A DNA stretch of 64,000 nt from Bolinopsis microptera. Its lineage: Eukaryota > Ctenophora > Tentaculata > Lobata > Bolinopsidae. Below, piece after piece: positions 10,449-23,406 of this stretch; positions within the stretch are counted from its first letter, which is position 1, and the number at the start of each line of letters is the position of its first letter. Made by a program: the position numbers and the translations under genes. Where the stretch lies: assembly GCF_026151205.1 (NCBI RefSeq), contig NC_087079.1, positions 930,001 through 994,000 of the forward strand, written 5' to 3'. The notes below the pieces were generated by a model. That model had not been told where the DNA came from. It did not search any database and worked only from the letters and a program-made list of their open reading frames with translations.

Positions 10449-13257
10449 ATAAGTTTCGAAGGAAGGGGGGTGGAGTCCTTATTGCAGTCAAGACTGGCAT
10501 CAGTATTGAAAATGACAAGATTGATGTCAGCTCTAGGGCTGAAATGATCTCAGTCAGCCTAAAATCAAACAACACATGCTACTGCATAACTGCCTGCTAT
10601 AGAGTTGGCACCCTTGGTGAAAATAATTTTAATGAAATTGAGAAACACCTCAGAAATGTGGTAGGACGGAGAAAGTTTAAGGCCCACTTTGTAGTTGGGG
10701 ACTTCAATCTACCTGAAGTTAACTGGTCAGACGGTGTGTCCCCCACACTTCTTGGTGGCCGTTTTATAGATCTGTTTAATGACCTAGGCTTAACACAAAT
10801 GATAAACCAACCCACTCATGATAAAGGGAAGGTCCTCGATCTTCTCTTCTGTAATATGATAAGTGTTGTTGAAAATTTGGCGGTCCTGGGGAAAAATGAG
10901 ATATGCTCCTCAGATCACTTTGGAATAACTTTTAGTGCTAAAATGAAGTTTAGAAAGAAGGTCACCAAACGAAAAATCTTAAATTACAAAAAAGCAGACT
11001 GGATCGGCCTGAACAATGATCTGAAATCAGTTAGATGGGATGATCACCTTAACTGTGATGCAGAAACAGGATGGTTCCGTTTTAAGAAAATCCTGTTCCA
11101 TCACATACACAACCGAATCCCAACTATTACGATATCAGATAAGGATCAGCCACCCTGGTTTGACTCTGACACTTATCAGCTGTGTCTCAAAAAAGAAAAA
11201 CTACGAGTCAAATCTAAAAGATCATGCCTAGCTGAGGACTATGAAAAGTTCTCACAATGTAGAAAAGATTTTCAAAATTTGGTCGACCAAAAAATGATAT
11301 CAAATTTGAATGATGATGATGATCCAGCTCTTATATCAAAGAAATTCTGGAAACATGTCAAATCGACATCAAAATCTACTCGCATACCAGGAACAGTAAA
11401 CTATAACGGCAGATTTAGAAACAATCACTTAGACCAAGCTGAAATGTTCAATGAATATTTTGCTGCACAGTTTTCCGAAGCGAGTAATTATGATGTTGAT
11501 ATTGATTATAGTAATGACTCAGTAAACGACATTGAGTTCAGTACCAGCAGAATCCGGAAAATCCTAAAAGATGTCAATGTTAATAAAGCTGCTGGTCCAG
11601 ATGGTATCCATGGCAAAATTTTAAAGAACTGTAGAGATAGTATTGCATACCCACTCTCGAGCCTTTTTAAAATCTCTTATAATATAGGTCAGATACCATC
11701 TGAATGGAAATTTGCTAACGTAGTACCTGTGCGTAAGAAAGGCCCCAAAACTTTAGTTGAAAATTATCGGCCAATCTCTCTCACAAGCCTTACAATGAAA
11801 ATTTTTGAAAAAATAGTGAGAGATGAACTGTTGGCAAAATGCCAGCATAAAATACATGACAACCAGCATGGTTTTCTTCCTCAGAGGTCTTGTACTACAC
11901 AAATGGTCGGGTATATAGACTGTCTTTCACTGTCTATTAACGATAATATCAGAACTGATGTGGTATACTTTGACTTTGCCAAGGCCTTTGACTCAGTTAA
12001 CCATGATGTCATCCTAGAGAAATTAAAATCGGAATTTGAAATTGATGGTACACTGTTGAAGTTTATTATGAACTATCTCAAAGACCGCAAACAGTGTGTT
12101 ATTATTGGGGGATTCCAATCAGAACAAAAGAATGTCAAATCAGGAGTTCCCCAAGGCTCCATTTTAGGACCTCTGTTTTTTGTACTCTTTATTAATGACA
12201 TGTCAGAATGCGTAAGTGAAGGTACAAAAATTGCCCTGTACGCTGATGACACCAAAATATAGCGTAAAATTGTGGGCTGGAGGGACCATGAGATCCTACA
12301 AGCAGATATAGATGCCCTGCATTGCTGGGCAGTAAGAAACAAAATGAAGTTTCACCCCAATAAGTGTAAGGTACTCTCTATATCAAGCAAATTGAGCGAA
12401 AAAGGAATTTTGAGTTTTTTCCCCTTTCAGCTCTTTGTCTACACCCTAGATGGAACGGCACTAGACTTCGTCCAGAGTGAAAAAGACCTTGGGGTCTTTG
12501 TTAGAACAGACCTTAAGTGGGAGGAGAACATAGTCAACCTTTGTACGAAAGCTAGTTCTCGTCTAGGTCTAATGAAAAGAACTCTACGGTTTATTAACGA
12601 CCGTAAACAAAAACGGGCATTCTATCTAGCGCTGGTTAGGAGCCTTTTCGAAAATTGCAGTGTTGTATGGAGACCAACAAGTGTTGTCTTGAATAACAAA
12701 GTTGAAAACATTCAGCGCAGAGCAGTTAAGTGGATCCTTGGCGAACAGGATCATCACTATAATGACTTAGAATACTTGGCTCGATTAAGAGAGCTAGACA
12801 TGTTGCCAATGGAGCTGAAGTTTGAATACACAGACTTACTATTATTCCATCAGATATACAATGGTCAATCTGTTCTGAAGCTCCCACCTTATTTAACCCC
12901 GATAACAACCAGTGAACAGGGTAGGTTGCGTTCAAACATAAGGCAACCCTCGAGATATAATGAAGTTGATACATCTCAAATGCCTGATATCAACCAGAGG
13001 CGACAGAACAGACACGACCACCTTTCCCTGAAGCAAAAGCTCACTCCTTTAAGAGAAGCTTCTTCTTCAGAACACACAGTGTCTGGAATGACCTACCAAC
13101 TGACCTTAAAGAGATAAGTGATGCCGGAACTTTTAAGGCAAACCTGAAAAAACACTTTTGGGACAAATTGACAGACCCTGACTAAGTTAATGAGTGCAAA
13201 TGATATTTATATGTGGGCCCCCGCCACTGATAGATCGGTCACGATACTGAATATAAC
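10449..13257 (+). pseudogene. LINE family A (CR1/jockey-like), 5'-truncated and broken
   Basis: The frame opens inside the endonuclease (GGGVLIAVKTGI near 10465, GDFNLPEVNW near 10700) and runs into a reverse transcriptase with NVNKAAGPDGIHGKILK, NYRPISLTS, DFAKAFDSVNHD, SGVPQGSILGPL and ALYADDTK. A TAG at 12260-12262 interrupts the same frame right after the YADD box; reading resumes in frame through 13117. Compared with the copy at the right end of the window, a 13-bp deletion near 13027 shifts the C-terminal frame. Conserved 3' UTR sequence extends to about 13257. The flanks suggest insertion into the 119-bp satellite with a short TTTCAAAT duplication (about 10443 and 13685), so the true 3' end may lie up to 13680. 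No ORF1 is present. Confidence 0.85.
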
Positions 13258-13685
13258 AACTATAATATAAAAATAAATCTATTAAATAATATTAAATAAC
13301 ATTTACGTTCTGTCACCATGATTTGACCCTGGTGCAGTCCTCAGTTAATATACTTAACTGGATTACGCGAACTTTATATCCGACTGTAATCTTGCTTCTA
13401 AGCGCTGTAGAGTCAGGTCATGGATACATTATGTATTTATTTTGATAATTCTAAATTTGCGTGTTTAGATACATTTTGTGTGTTTAGATGGAGGTGGTGT
13501 TAGTCAGTCTGGGAGTAGAACTATTACTTGTAATACGTATACCCCCAGAACTTGTACCACTTAACCATGCTTTTAAGTATTTATACAATATGGACTACAA
13601 CTTTTACCCTACAAATGCCTCATGATAATAATGTCGTATATTTTTAATTCTCTTTGCTGTATTGTATAATGTACTATTTGTAAAA
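13258..13685. other. Either LINE A 3' tail or unique sequence
   Basis: An AT-rich stretch between the last sequence shared with the other family A copy and the resumption of the satellite. It has no coding signal. The possible target duplication at 13685 suggests that it belongs to the LINE insertion. Confidence 0.4.
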
Positions 13686-13795
13686 GTTTCAAATCAATGG
13701 TGGTGGGGGAGGCAATGTAACCATAGCAAAACTACCATATAAGGCAATACATATATAACCATATTGACACTACAATTCTCTGGAATTTGTAATAA
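13686..13795. repeat. 119-bp satellite, part 2
   Basis: One diverged unit: caatggtggtgggggaggca, aatgtaaccatagcaaaac, then ataaccatattgacactac and aattctctggaatttgtaat. It continues the array interrupted at 10449. It is followed by a short aaatcaaatcaaatc run that borders the LINE B fragment. Confidence 0.75.
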
Positions 13796-13821
13796 AAAAT
13801 CAAATCAAATCAAAATATAAT

Positions 13822-14054
13822 GACACAAACATCATCACACATCATCAAAAATATATCTACTAAAGTTTTAAAAATATCTTAAATCTATTGGCCTAAACAA
13901 CCAAGATAAAATGAATCTAATTTACATACTTTCCACTACTATATAAGTTAATAAAGCGTTTCTTAGCAACATGAGGATGACACACAAGATATTCATTGTG
14001 CTTCTCTTTATTAGTAGCATAATTTAATCCCTCAATCTTTCCTAATACTTCCCC
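13822..14054 (-). mobile_element. 3' fragment of LINE family B
   Basis: The reverse complement of 13822-14054 matches the 3' end of the intact LINE at 63365-63595: ggaaagattgagggattaaa, the stretch around the ORF2 stop, and the gatgatgtgtgatgatgttt terminal repeat. It is severely 5'-truncated, leaving about the last 45 codons plus the 3' UTR. It abuts the first PRDM-like repeat unit. Confidence 0.85.
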
Positions 14055-14254
14055 CCTCCAAAAAAAAGACTCTAACTTCTGTACTCTTTTTCTGAACGAC
14101 TTTCCTTGTAGTTCCCTATCAAATAGATTAAATCAGAACATCTCCAACTAAATACAAACATTCTTGCATTTTTTCTGGTGAAAGGCACAGTGGACCCCAA
14201 ATGTCCAAATGTCCCCAATGTCCAAAAAGGAGTAAATCTGATCTCACCCATCAC

Positions 14255-14400
14255 GTGACCTACCCAATATACTTCACGGTTCAATAAACTGAGACGCAAA
14301 AGCTCCATCTCCAGCCCTAGAATGTGATTCTTTATATGAATATTCAATTCAACTAGGTTACGAGGGAAGTTTGCCGTCTTCTTAGTTCCAAGGTTGGGTG
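14255..14400 (-). pseudogene. Orphan SET-start exon of a PRDM-like gene
   Basis: Matches the first SET exon of the next copies (18884-19054 and 26580-26740), with GAFASQFIEPGS-like coding followed by a GTAAGTCACG-like donor, but the frame is broken by small indels. The rest of this gene copy would lie at lower coordinates and is replaced by the LINE B fragment, so only this exon and its flank remain. Confidence 0.5.
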
Positions 14401-14816
14401 ATGTCTTCCCTAAACAGGGGATACTAGGACCATGTAGAATTCACATTCTTCTCCCTCACATAATCTTTACACTGCACTAACTGGCCCACAAAAGCATTTT
14501 TCATTGAAAATGTCATTTAATAAAAGTATCTACCAAAGTATTGACAGTAAAAGTAACAGTACCGGTTTACCAACAAATTTCAAGTATTTTCAGAAAAACA
14601 TTGTTTTGACGGACTAAGTATATTCAGATAGTTTTGGAAAGTTTGAAGTTAAATTTTAGTTTACAGATAAATGACTATAAATACCCTCTAGTTTTGATAA
14701 CAATTAAGTAAACTCCTATCTTCGTAGTAACTTACAATATTCAGACTGTAACACCTCATCCAATTATCGTTATCAATCACGGGATGTAACCCCCTCTTTA
14801 GCAACGCTAGGAGGTT

Positions 14817-17800
14817 ACTAGTTATTTTTAGAAGCTTTTTCCGCAGCTGCTTCAAGTTCTTCCTTGGAAAGTCGTCCTGAATGTTTATCTCTCTCAGCAG
14901 TCCTTTCTGTAGAACATCTAAAGTGGTGTCTGTGCAGTGTTTGGCACTCTTCTATTCTTATCTTCGTCAAACAAGCTCATAGATAACCCTCATTCCAACA
15001 TTCCGAGATTCTCAAAATCACCTATCTCTTCTTCTTTCTCTCAAGTCAGGTTCTGACTCCGGTTACCACTAAGAAGGAGGGGATTATGTCAATATTCTCG
15101 TACACTTCTCTGTTACTGAGATGGTGGGGAGTTTTCTTTGTTTGTGTACAGACGGAGTCTGGTAATAGACTCTGTGTTACACAATGTGTTGATCAATTCG
15201 CACATTGTCTGTTTTATACTGTTATGATAACTACTGCTACTTTTATCTGGAGTTTACCAAGTCACGACGTCAGTATCGTTGTGTGTACCGCTACAAGAGG
15301 GAAGTTGTCATAGGTTCAGTGTTGTTCGGGACAAAAAAAAAAAAAAGAGAGAAACATATTCTTCTTTTGTGTGGTAGATACTTTTGTTAGTACTTCGCTG
15401 GTATGGTCCGCCCTCATTATCTAGAACATAATTCTATCCATATCTTTTGACACCTCCTTCACTTTTTGTTTAATACCTCAGGAATAAACAATTAACATGT
15501 CATATTTAAAATCACCACGCAATCATGCACTCATCTACAATTACAAAATATATATTAGGCAGTGGTTACGCAGAAGCAATAGAATTTTTATGTGTTAACA
15601 ACAAATAATCAAAAGTAAAACTAACTCGTCTGCTCTGTTGTGATGGTTCTCATACAACTCAAGTGCTCGATCAAGACAGGGTAATCAGCCTGGTCCTTGT
15701 TATTTACCAACTATACTGTTCCTCATCATCGTCAGTACATCATGAACCTCTGTCTGACATAAGTTCATTATAAGGTCAGGAGGCAGCTCAATTCTATCTA
15801 TCTCCTCATCTGAGGGACTCTTCATTCTCCCTGGTAAAAGTATTACCATTAAACATATAATATCATAACATTGTTAGTTCAAAAACAAAAACATCCATTG
15901 AGAATCTGACCAAATATTTATACAAAAAGAAACACGACAAAATTCTAAAACACGATTATGATCAAGATTCAAGAAGCTATTAAAATCCAAATTAAAATTG
16001 AGAAGATATAAAATGTAACTAACATGTCCCCTCCAGGAATTTCTCCCACCACCAGGATAATCTCACAAGTAATTTTATAGAACTCCTCATCAGACATAAG
16101 AGAGTCTAGTTAGCCCCTCACATATTTTCATGTGTAAACTCAGTGTTTTCTGCAATCAGTTTTACACACTCTACAGGACCATCTCCGCGGTGAAAGCAGA
16201 TTCTTGTTTGACAAGTTACTCTTGTAGATGGTACAGACGCAGGTTCTGAATGTAGGAACATCCTAGTTCCTCTACTTCTGGAGCTTCAGCTTTTTTAGGC
16301 TGATTAACTTGTCTTACACATTCCATACAATCCAGGGTTTCTACTTTTATCTTTTAGTCTCAACTCTTTCCATTCTTATGTTTACCTTTCTGGACCCTTC
16401 TTCTTGTTGTTGGGAGATTTCTTCTTCTTATTGACTACAGGACTGTCTTTGTCACTGTCTGAGCTGTACTCTCACGGGGTTTCGGGGATCAATATAACCA
16501 CCTCCTCAGTTTTAATCACCATCTTCATACTGATTCAGCAATGTTCATCTGCGACGGTGAGATAATGGTTTATTTATTATACGGAAATGAGTTTCGAGAC
16601 TACTGTGTCATCAAAAACGAATTTTAACAAAATTTGCAATATTTTGATCTATCACAGTAGCCTTTTCTGAAGCGGGACTACTTAAAGTTGGAGCAGAATT
16701 CAGAGGTTGAGAGGTTGTTAATTGTTAGTTCATTAATTTGGTTGAACGGATGAAGATTAAACTTACAACTGTGAGTACTGAAGTTATGTTCCCTCCATTC
16801 TTTAAGTCCGGTAACATTCCAGTGGTTCATCTAGTGTCATAAACCCAGTTCCACCACTTATCTCTGTTGTCTCTTATTCCTCTTGTATCTTTTGGAGACT
16901 GTGTTCACACACACCTCCACAGTACCTGGCCCCTTCAAACAACTTCCACAGGACTTATGTTCCTAAATATTACAAAGTAGATTTAAGTTGGAAGCAACAG
17001 TTAGTTTACAACAGAGAATATAAATATAACTTAATTTAAAATTAATCAAATGTTGGTTCAAAGATATTGCAATATTAGTTTTGAAGTTTTGAAACATCAT
17101 TGGAAAACTCCACCAGTTCAGAATTATAAAATAACATTACATCGAAGAAAAATATATCCAATAACAATTAACATAAAGAAATTCGTCCAAACTAAAGAAA
17201 AACTAACCAAATACATATCAAATCTTCAAACAGGGTTTATTCATGCAAGTAATTTCGTGTTTATTTCAGTCACCACTTCACTAAACCTCCTATCACAGTA
17301 AGAACAAGAGTAGGTTATCTCCCCTGTGATGTATCCTCCTGTGCTAGTTTAAATTACACTTAACAGTAAACCCCTTACCAACACACACTACACTTGTGTG
17401 GTATTTCTCAGTGTTGTGTCAGAGTCCGTTGCTTCAGATCACCAAATTGTAAAAACAGTTTTTTCCACATACTTACACTCGGTTTGTGAATCTAGCACCA
17501 CGATCACCATGTGTTCGCTTGGTATCCCGTTGTCCTGCTGTGTTAAAAAGACATTGGACACACATCACACTGTATGTGTAGTGGGTGCTCTGTACTGATA
17601 TGATCATATATAGTTCCTGTTCAGAAGTTTCTTAACACCACACTGCCTGTACCGACACTTGTATGTCTTGTTGTTTTTTTGTGTTAGTGTGGTTATTGTA
17701 GATGTGAAGAGTAGACTCCTGCTCGTAATAGCAGTAAGTCCACAGTGTGTACACTTGTTACTGTTGCCCCGTGTGTGTTTAACATTACTGTAAAAACTCG

Positions 17801-19054
17801 TTCGTTGGTAATCAGTTTTTAATATTTAACAGTCAAGGACAGCTGTGTCTCCTACCTTATCGTTGTACTGTTCTGATGTGTGCATTAAGTGACCTCCCTC
17901 TACAAACATCTTCCTATACGTGTCACACTTGTGTACGTTCTCTTTGCCTGATACTCCTCAGTCTTCCCACATGTGTGTGACCTCCATTTTCTTGTGTGTC
18001 TTAAACAGCTTAAGACAACCAGAGTTGCAGTGCTATGATCTTGTTGACCTTAATTAATGGAAGATTCTGAAAGTTAAGTGAGGTAATTGTGGAAATTCAT
18101 TTTGCATTTTTTTTAGGATAAATCGTACTACTAAAGTTAGAGATTGTTCTCACCATTGTCAATATCAGTCTGCAACGAATAACCCAACTCATGCGATAGT
18201 CCTCATCCGTAGAAAACTAGTAATTCCTCTCCCCAACCCCATTGGTTTAATAAACGAATAATAACTGTATTCCCCACCTAGATATAATTATTCCATGATA
18301 GAAGGTAATTGCCACAACGATACAATATTTATGTTACTAATAGTCATTAACTCAACTCAATGTTATTTTCATCACCTAGAATACACTAAGTACACACAGC
18401 TTATTTAAATCTGTGATGGTAAGTCCCGGTTTTATAACATTCTGCCCAAACATACTTGGGTATGAAATAGTCCCAACTCACGTAAATAGATAAGTAAAAA
18501 CGTAGAAAACTTGGGCATAGGCACCCAATTTTACTGGGATATTTCTAACCAAGGCGTTCTCTACACATTGAACCCCGAGCACAGTTTAAGAAACAGTTAC
18601 CAGTTGCTAGCCCTGTGTCTAGCCCCATCGAGTATATAAATCACCGTCCTGTCCCCCCCGGATAACAGCACACGCCAACGCATACCACTCTCTTTATTCT
18701 GAAGTCTCTAACTTCTTGTATCTCCTTTCTGATATGACTTTTCCTTGTAGTTAACCTATAAAATAATAAATCAAACAAAACTCACCTTTAGGGTACGAAA
18801 CATTTTATAGACTTGCTGACTGTGAAAGGGACATGGACACAAAAAGAAGTAAAACTGATCCCCCAGCAAATCACGTGACTTACCCAAATACTTCCTGGTT
18901 CAATAAACTGAGACGCAAAAGCTCCAGCTCCACCCTGGGAATTTGAGTCTTTGATTTCAATACAACTAGGTACTGGAAAGTTTTGCAGTCTTCTTAGTTT
19001 CCCGGTTGGCTGATATCCTTCTAAACAGGGGAGTAAAGGACCATGTAGGTTCAC
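14817..19054 (-). pseudogene. PRDM-like SET + C2H2 zinc-finger gene, copy 1 (indel-ridden)
   Basis: Read on the minus strand. The SET start exon (19054 to 18884) gives FPVPSCIEIKDSNSQGGAGA and then FASQFIEPGSIW before a GTAAGTCACG donor. The N-terminal Pro-Ser-x-x-Glu-Ile ... GAGxGAFA ... FIxxGSxWG is the PRDM/SET signature. A second SET piece near 18500-18600 has NCARG and ENALVRNIPVKLG. About seven C2H2-like fingers follow at 17960-17270, for example KCTHCGLTAITSRSLLF, CRQCGVKKLLNRN...H...H, HKCSVCGKG and YSCSYCDRRFSEV. Acidic C-terminal exons follow (QPEEAEAPEVEEL, CKTDCRKPEF near 16130, EELEAAAEKASK ending at 14817). Many one-base indels break the frames. Likely role, from the family only: a chromatin or DNA-binding regulator. 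The indels may be real decay or uncorrected sequencing error. Confidence 0.6.
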
Positions 19055-22000
19055 ATACTCCCCTCACATAATCTTTCACTGCCAGCAAACTGAAAAACAG
19101 AATTTTCATTGAAAACATCATTTTATAGAAGTATCCACCAAATTATTACAGTACAAAGAAACATAACATTACATTTTAATTTAAGCAAAGATTTAGTAAA
19201 ATTCTGAGGATCATTATAATTCCTGATATTTTCAACTTTAATTTCAGTTGTGCTACCAAACAAAAAATACCAATATAGTAATCAAATAAGTAAACTCTAC
19301 GTAATTGTAACTTACAATAGTCAGACTGTAACACCTCTCGCCAGATTATCGTATCATCACACAGTATGTAACCCCTCTTAGCAACTCTAGGAGGGTTACT
19401 ACGTCTATTTTTAAGAAGCTTTTCCTTGCAGCTGCTTCAACTTCTGCTATATAGGGAGAAGTCTCCTAATGTAATCTCTCGCAGCAGTCATTTCTGTAGA
19501 ACACTAATGAGTGTCTGGCAGTGTTTGGCATCTCGTCTGATCTTTATCTTTCGTCAAACAAGAGCTCAGTAGATAACCCTCCGTCCAACATTCCTAATAC
19601 TCAAAATCATCTAGCTCTTCTTCTTTCATCTCAGAGTCAGTTCTGACTCAGTAACCAATAAGAAGGACGGGAATATTGTCAATATCTCGTACACTTCTCT
19701 GTTACTAAGTATGGGGGGAGTTTCTTTGGTTTGTGTTACAGACTGGAGCTGTATCAGACGCTGTTGTTACACCATATGTGTTATCAAGTATCACATTGTC
19801 TGTTATACTCTATATAACACTGCTACTTTTATCCTGAGTTACCATGTCACTACTTTCAGTATCGTTGTGTGTACCGCCTACAAGAAGGGTAGTTTGTCAA
19901 TTAGGTTCAGGTTTGTTCTGGCATATTCTTTGCTTTGTGGTATGTTACTTTTGTTTAGTACTCGAATTTGGTATGTCGACATCTATCTAAACAGTAATTC
20001 CAATCCATACCTTTGAGCACCCCCTTTCCACTTTTTTGTTAACCTCAGATAACATTAACATGTTAGATCAATTTAAAATTCACCAGCAACATGCAATCAA
20101 CTACATTACATAAATTTATATAATTGCAGTTAGAGACGCATAGAATTTTTTATGTGTAAGAGAACAAAGTATCAAAAGTAAAAAACCCTAACTCTCCTGC
20201 GTCAGTTGTGAGAGTTATCATACAACTCAAGTGCTCGATCAAGACAAGTATCTGCCTGGTCTTGTTTATTCTAACCAAACTTATTACTGTTCTCATCATC
20301 GTAGGTACAATCCTTACTCTTGTCAACATAAGTTCATTATAGAGGGTCTGGAGGCAGCTCAATTCTATCTATCTCCTCATCTGAGGACTCTTCATTCTCC
20401 CTGTAAAAGTAGTACCCTTTAAACATATAATTTCATAACATGTCTTAGTTCAAAAACAAAAACATCAATAGAATCTGACAAATATTTATGCAAAAAAGAA
20501 ACACGAAGCAAAAGTTCTAAAACACGATTATGATCAAGATTCAAGATATTAAATCAAATTAAAATAAGAAGAACTAATGTAACTAACATGTCCCTCCAGG
20601 AATTTCTCCCCAGCCCACCAGTGATAATCCTCACAATAAATTTATAGAACTCCCATCAGACATAAGAGAGTCTATGTTAGCCTCACATTATTTCATGTTA
20701 AACTCGGTTTTTCTGCGATGAGTTACACACATCTCCAGGACCTTCTCCGATGAGAAGCTAGATCCTTGTTGACAAGTAATCTTGTAATGCTGGTACAAGA
20801 CGTCAGGTTCTGATGTAGGAACATCTCTAGTTCCTCTACTTCAGGAGCTTCAGCTTCTTCAGGCTGATTAACTTGTCTTACACATTTCCAACAAATCTAG
20901 CTGTTCTACTTTTTTATCTTTTTAGTCTCACTCTTCATTCTTATGTTTACCTTTATGGGACTTTTTTTTTGGGAGATTTTCTTTCTTCTTATTGACGACA
21001 GGACTGGTCTTTGTCACTGTCTTGAGCTGTACCTCTCAGCGGGGTTTCTGGGATCAATATTAACAACCTCCTCAAGTTTTAATCAACCCACCTTCATACT
21101 GGGGATTCAGCAATTATTTCATCTGCGATGTGAAGATAATGGTTATTTTATAACGAATGAGTTTTGACACTACCGTGTCAAAAACTAATTTCACAAAATC
21201 GTGCAATAATTTGATCAATCACAGTAGCCTATTTGAAGTTGGAGCAGAAGTCAGAGGTGAGAGGTTCATTAATGTTAGTTCTTATTGTTTTTTAACGAAG
21301 AAAATGGAACTTACACTGTGAGTAGGCTGAGGTATGTTCTCCCATTCTTTAGCCGGTAACATTCCAGTGGTTCATCTAGTGTCATAAAACCCAGTTTCCA
21401 CAACTTAACTCTGTTGTCCTCTTATTCTCTTGTAATCTTTTGAGACGGTTTGCACAACCACACCTCCACAGTACCTGGCCCCTTCAAACAACTTCCACAG
21501 TGACCATTATTATTCTAAAATAATCAAACTAGATTTAGTTTGGAAGCAACAGTTAAGTTTACCAACAGAGATATAATGAATTTAACTTAAATTTAAATCT
21601 TAATCCAAATGTTTGGTTTAAAGTTATGCTGGACAATATTAGTTTGAACATCAGTTGGAAAATGACAAATCAAATACAATTTAAAATTATTAATAACCTT
21701 TGACAGAAGAAATATTCAAGTTAGCATAAGTAATTCGAACAAACTAAACAGAAAGTACCAAAAACTCAATAACAATATTCCAACAAGGTCTATCTTGCAA
21801 AAAATTTCATGTTTGTTTTTGTTAATCCTATCACAAAACCTCTTTCAACAGAAGAACAGAGTAGTTTCCCCCTGTTGTGTCCTCATGGCCCCTGATTTAA
21901 CTACTGTTCTATTACACCCTTTACCACACACACTACACTTTTGTGGTGCTCTCCAGTGTGTGGTCGAGCATTTTCTTCAGATTAATCTGATTTAAAAACA

Positions 22001-23406
22001 GTTTTCCACAGTACTTACACTCGTGTTGTGATTCTAGCCTCACGATCACCATGTGTTCCGCCTGTGGTATCCAAGTTGTCCCTGCCTGTGTTAGAAGACC
22101 ATGGGACACACATCACATCGATTTTTAGTAGTTGATGCTCTGTGCTGGATATGAATCATATAGTTCCTGTCAGAAGGTTTCTAACACCACACGCTTGTAC
22201 CGACACTTGTATGTCTTGTTTATTGTGGTTATTGAAGATTGAGAAGTGAGACTCTGCTTTTCGTAATAGCAGTATAGACACAGTTGTTTTACACTTGTAC
22301 TGTTTGTCCCCCATTGTGAGTTAACATGTGACATGGTAGAGCGTGTATGGTATCAGTCCTATATTTTTTACAGTAGGACAGCTGATTGGGGGGAAAATCT
22401 CGCTACCTTATCGTTACTATCCTGATGGTATATGTTAAAATGAATTGGCTCTTCGAGTAAACATCCGTCACCACAGGTGGCTCACTTGTGTACTTTCCTC
22501 TTTTCCTGATACTCCTCGAGTTTTCCCACATGTGTGTGTCTCATTCTTGTTGTGTCCTTAAACAGCTTAGACAACCAGTTGGCAGTGCAATTGATATGCT
22601 GACCTGTATTTTATGGAAGATTGCTGAAATAAAGTGAGGAATTGTCCACAATAAAATAAAACTAGTCTCGTGTCACTTAATTTTGCATTTAAAGGATGAA
22701 TCGTAATACTAAAGTTAGAGATTGTTCTCAACCATTTTCAATATCAGGTCTGCAACGAATACCCTAACTCTTCGAAATAGTCCTCTCCGTAAAAACTTAG
22801 TAATTCCTCTCCCAACCCAATTGTTTTATATGAATAATACTGTCTTCCATCCACCTAGAATAATTATTTCATGATAGAAGGCATAGCACAACGATACAAA
22901 TATTTATTTATACTAATAGTCCAAGTTAAAACTAAACCAATGTTATTTTCATCACCAGAATACACACCTAAGTAAAATACAGCTTATTTATCTGTGGATG
23001 GTAATTGCAGGTTTATAAAGATTCAGCCCAACATACTGGGTATGAAAATATTCACACACTCATGTAAATAGATAAGTAAAAACGTAGAAAACTGGCGCAT
23101 ATGTGCACCCAATTTTACCCTGGGATATTTCTAACAAGGACGTTCTCTTCACATTGACCCCGCGCACAGTTAAGAAACCGTATCCAGTGCTAGCCCTGTG
23201 ACTAGCCCCATCTAATAATAACAATCCCCGTCCTGACTAACAGCTCTCCACGCATATCCACTCTCTTTCGAAACTCTAACTTCTTGTACTCCTTTTCTGA
23301 GACGACTTTTCCCTTGTAAGTTACCTGATAAAATAGATAAATCAGAACAACCCACTTTAGGGTACAAAACATTTATAGACTTGCTGTCCTGAGAAAGGGC
23401 CAGTTT

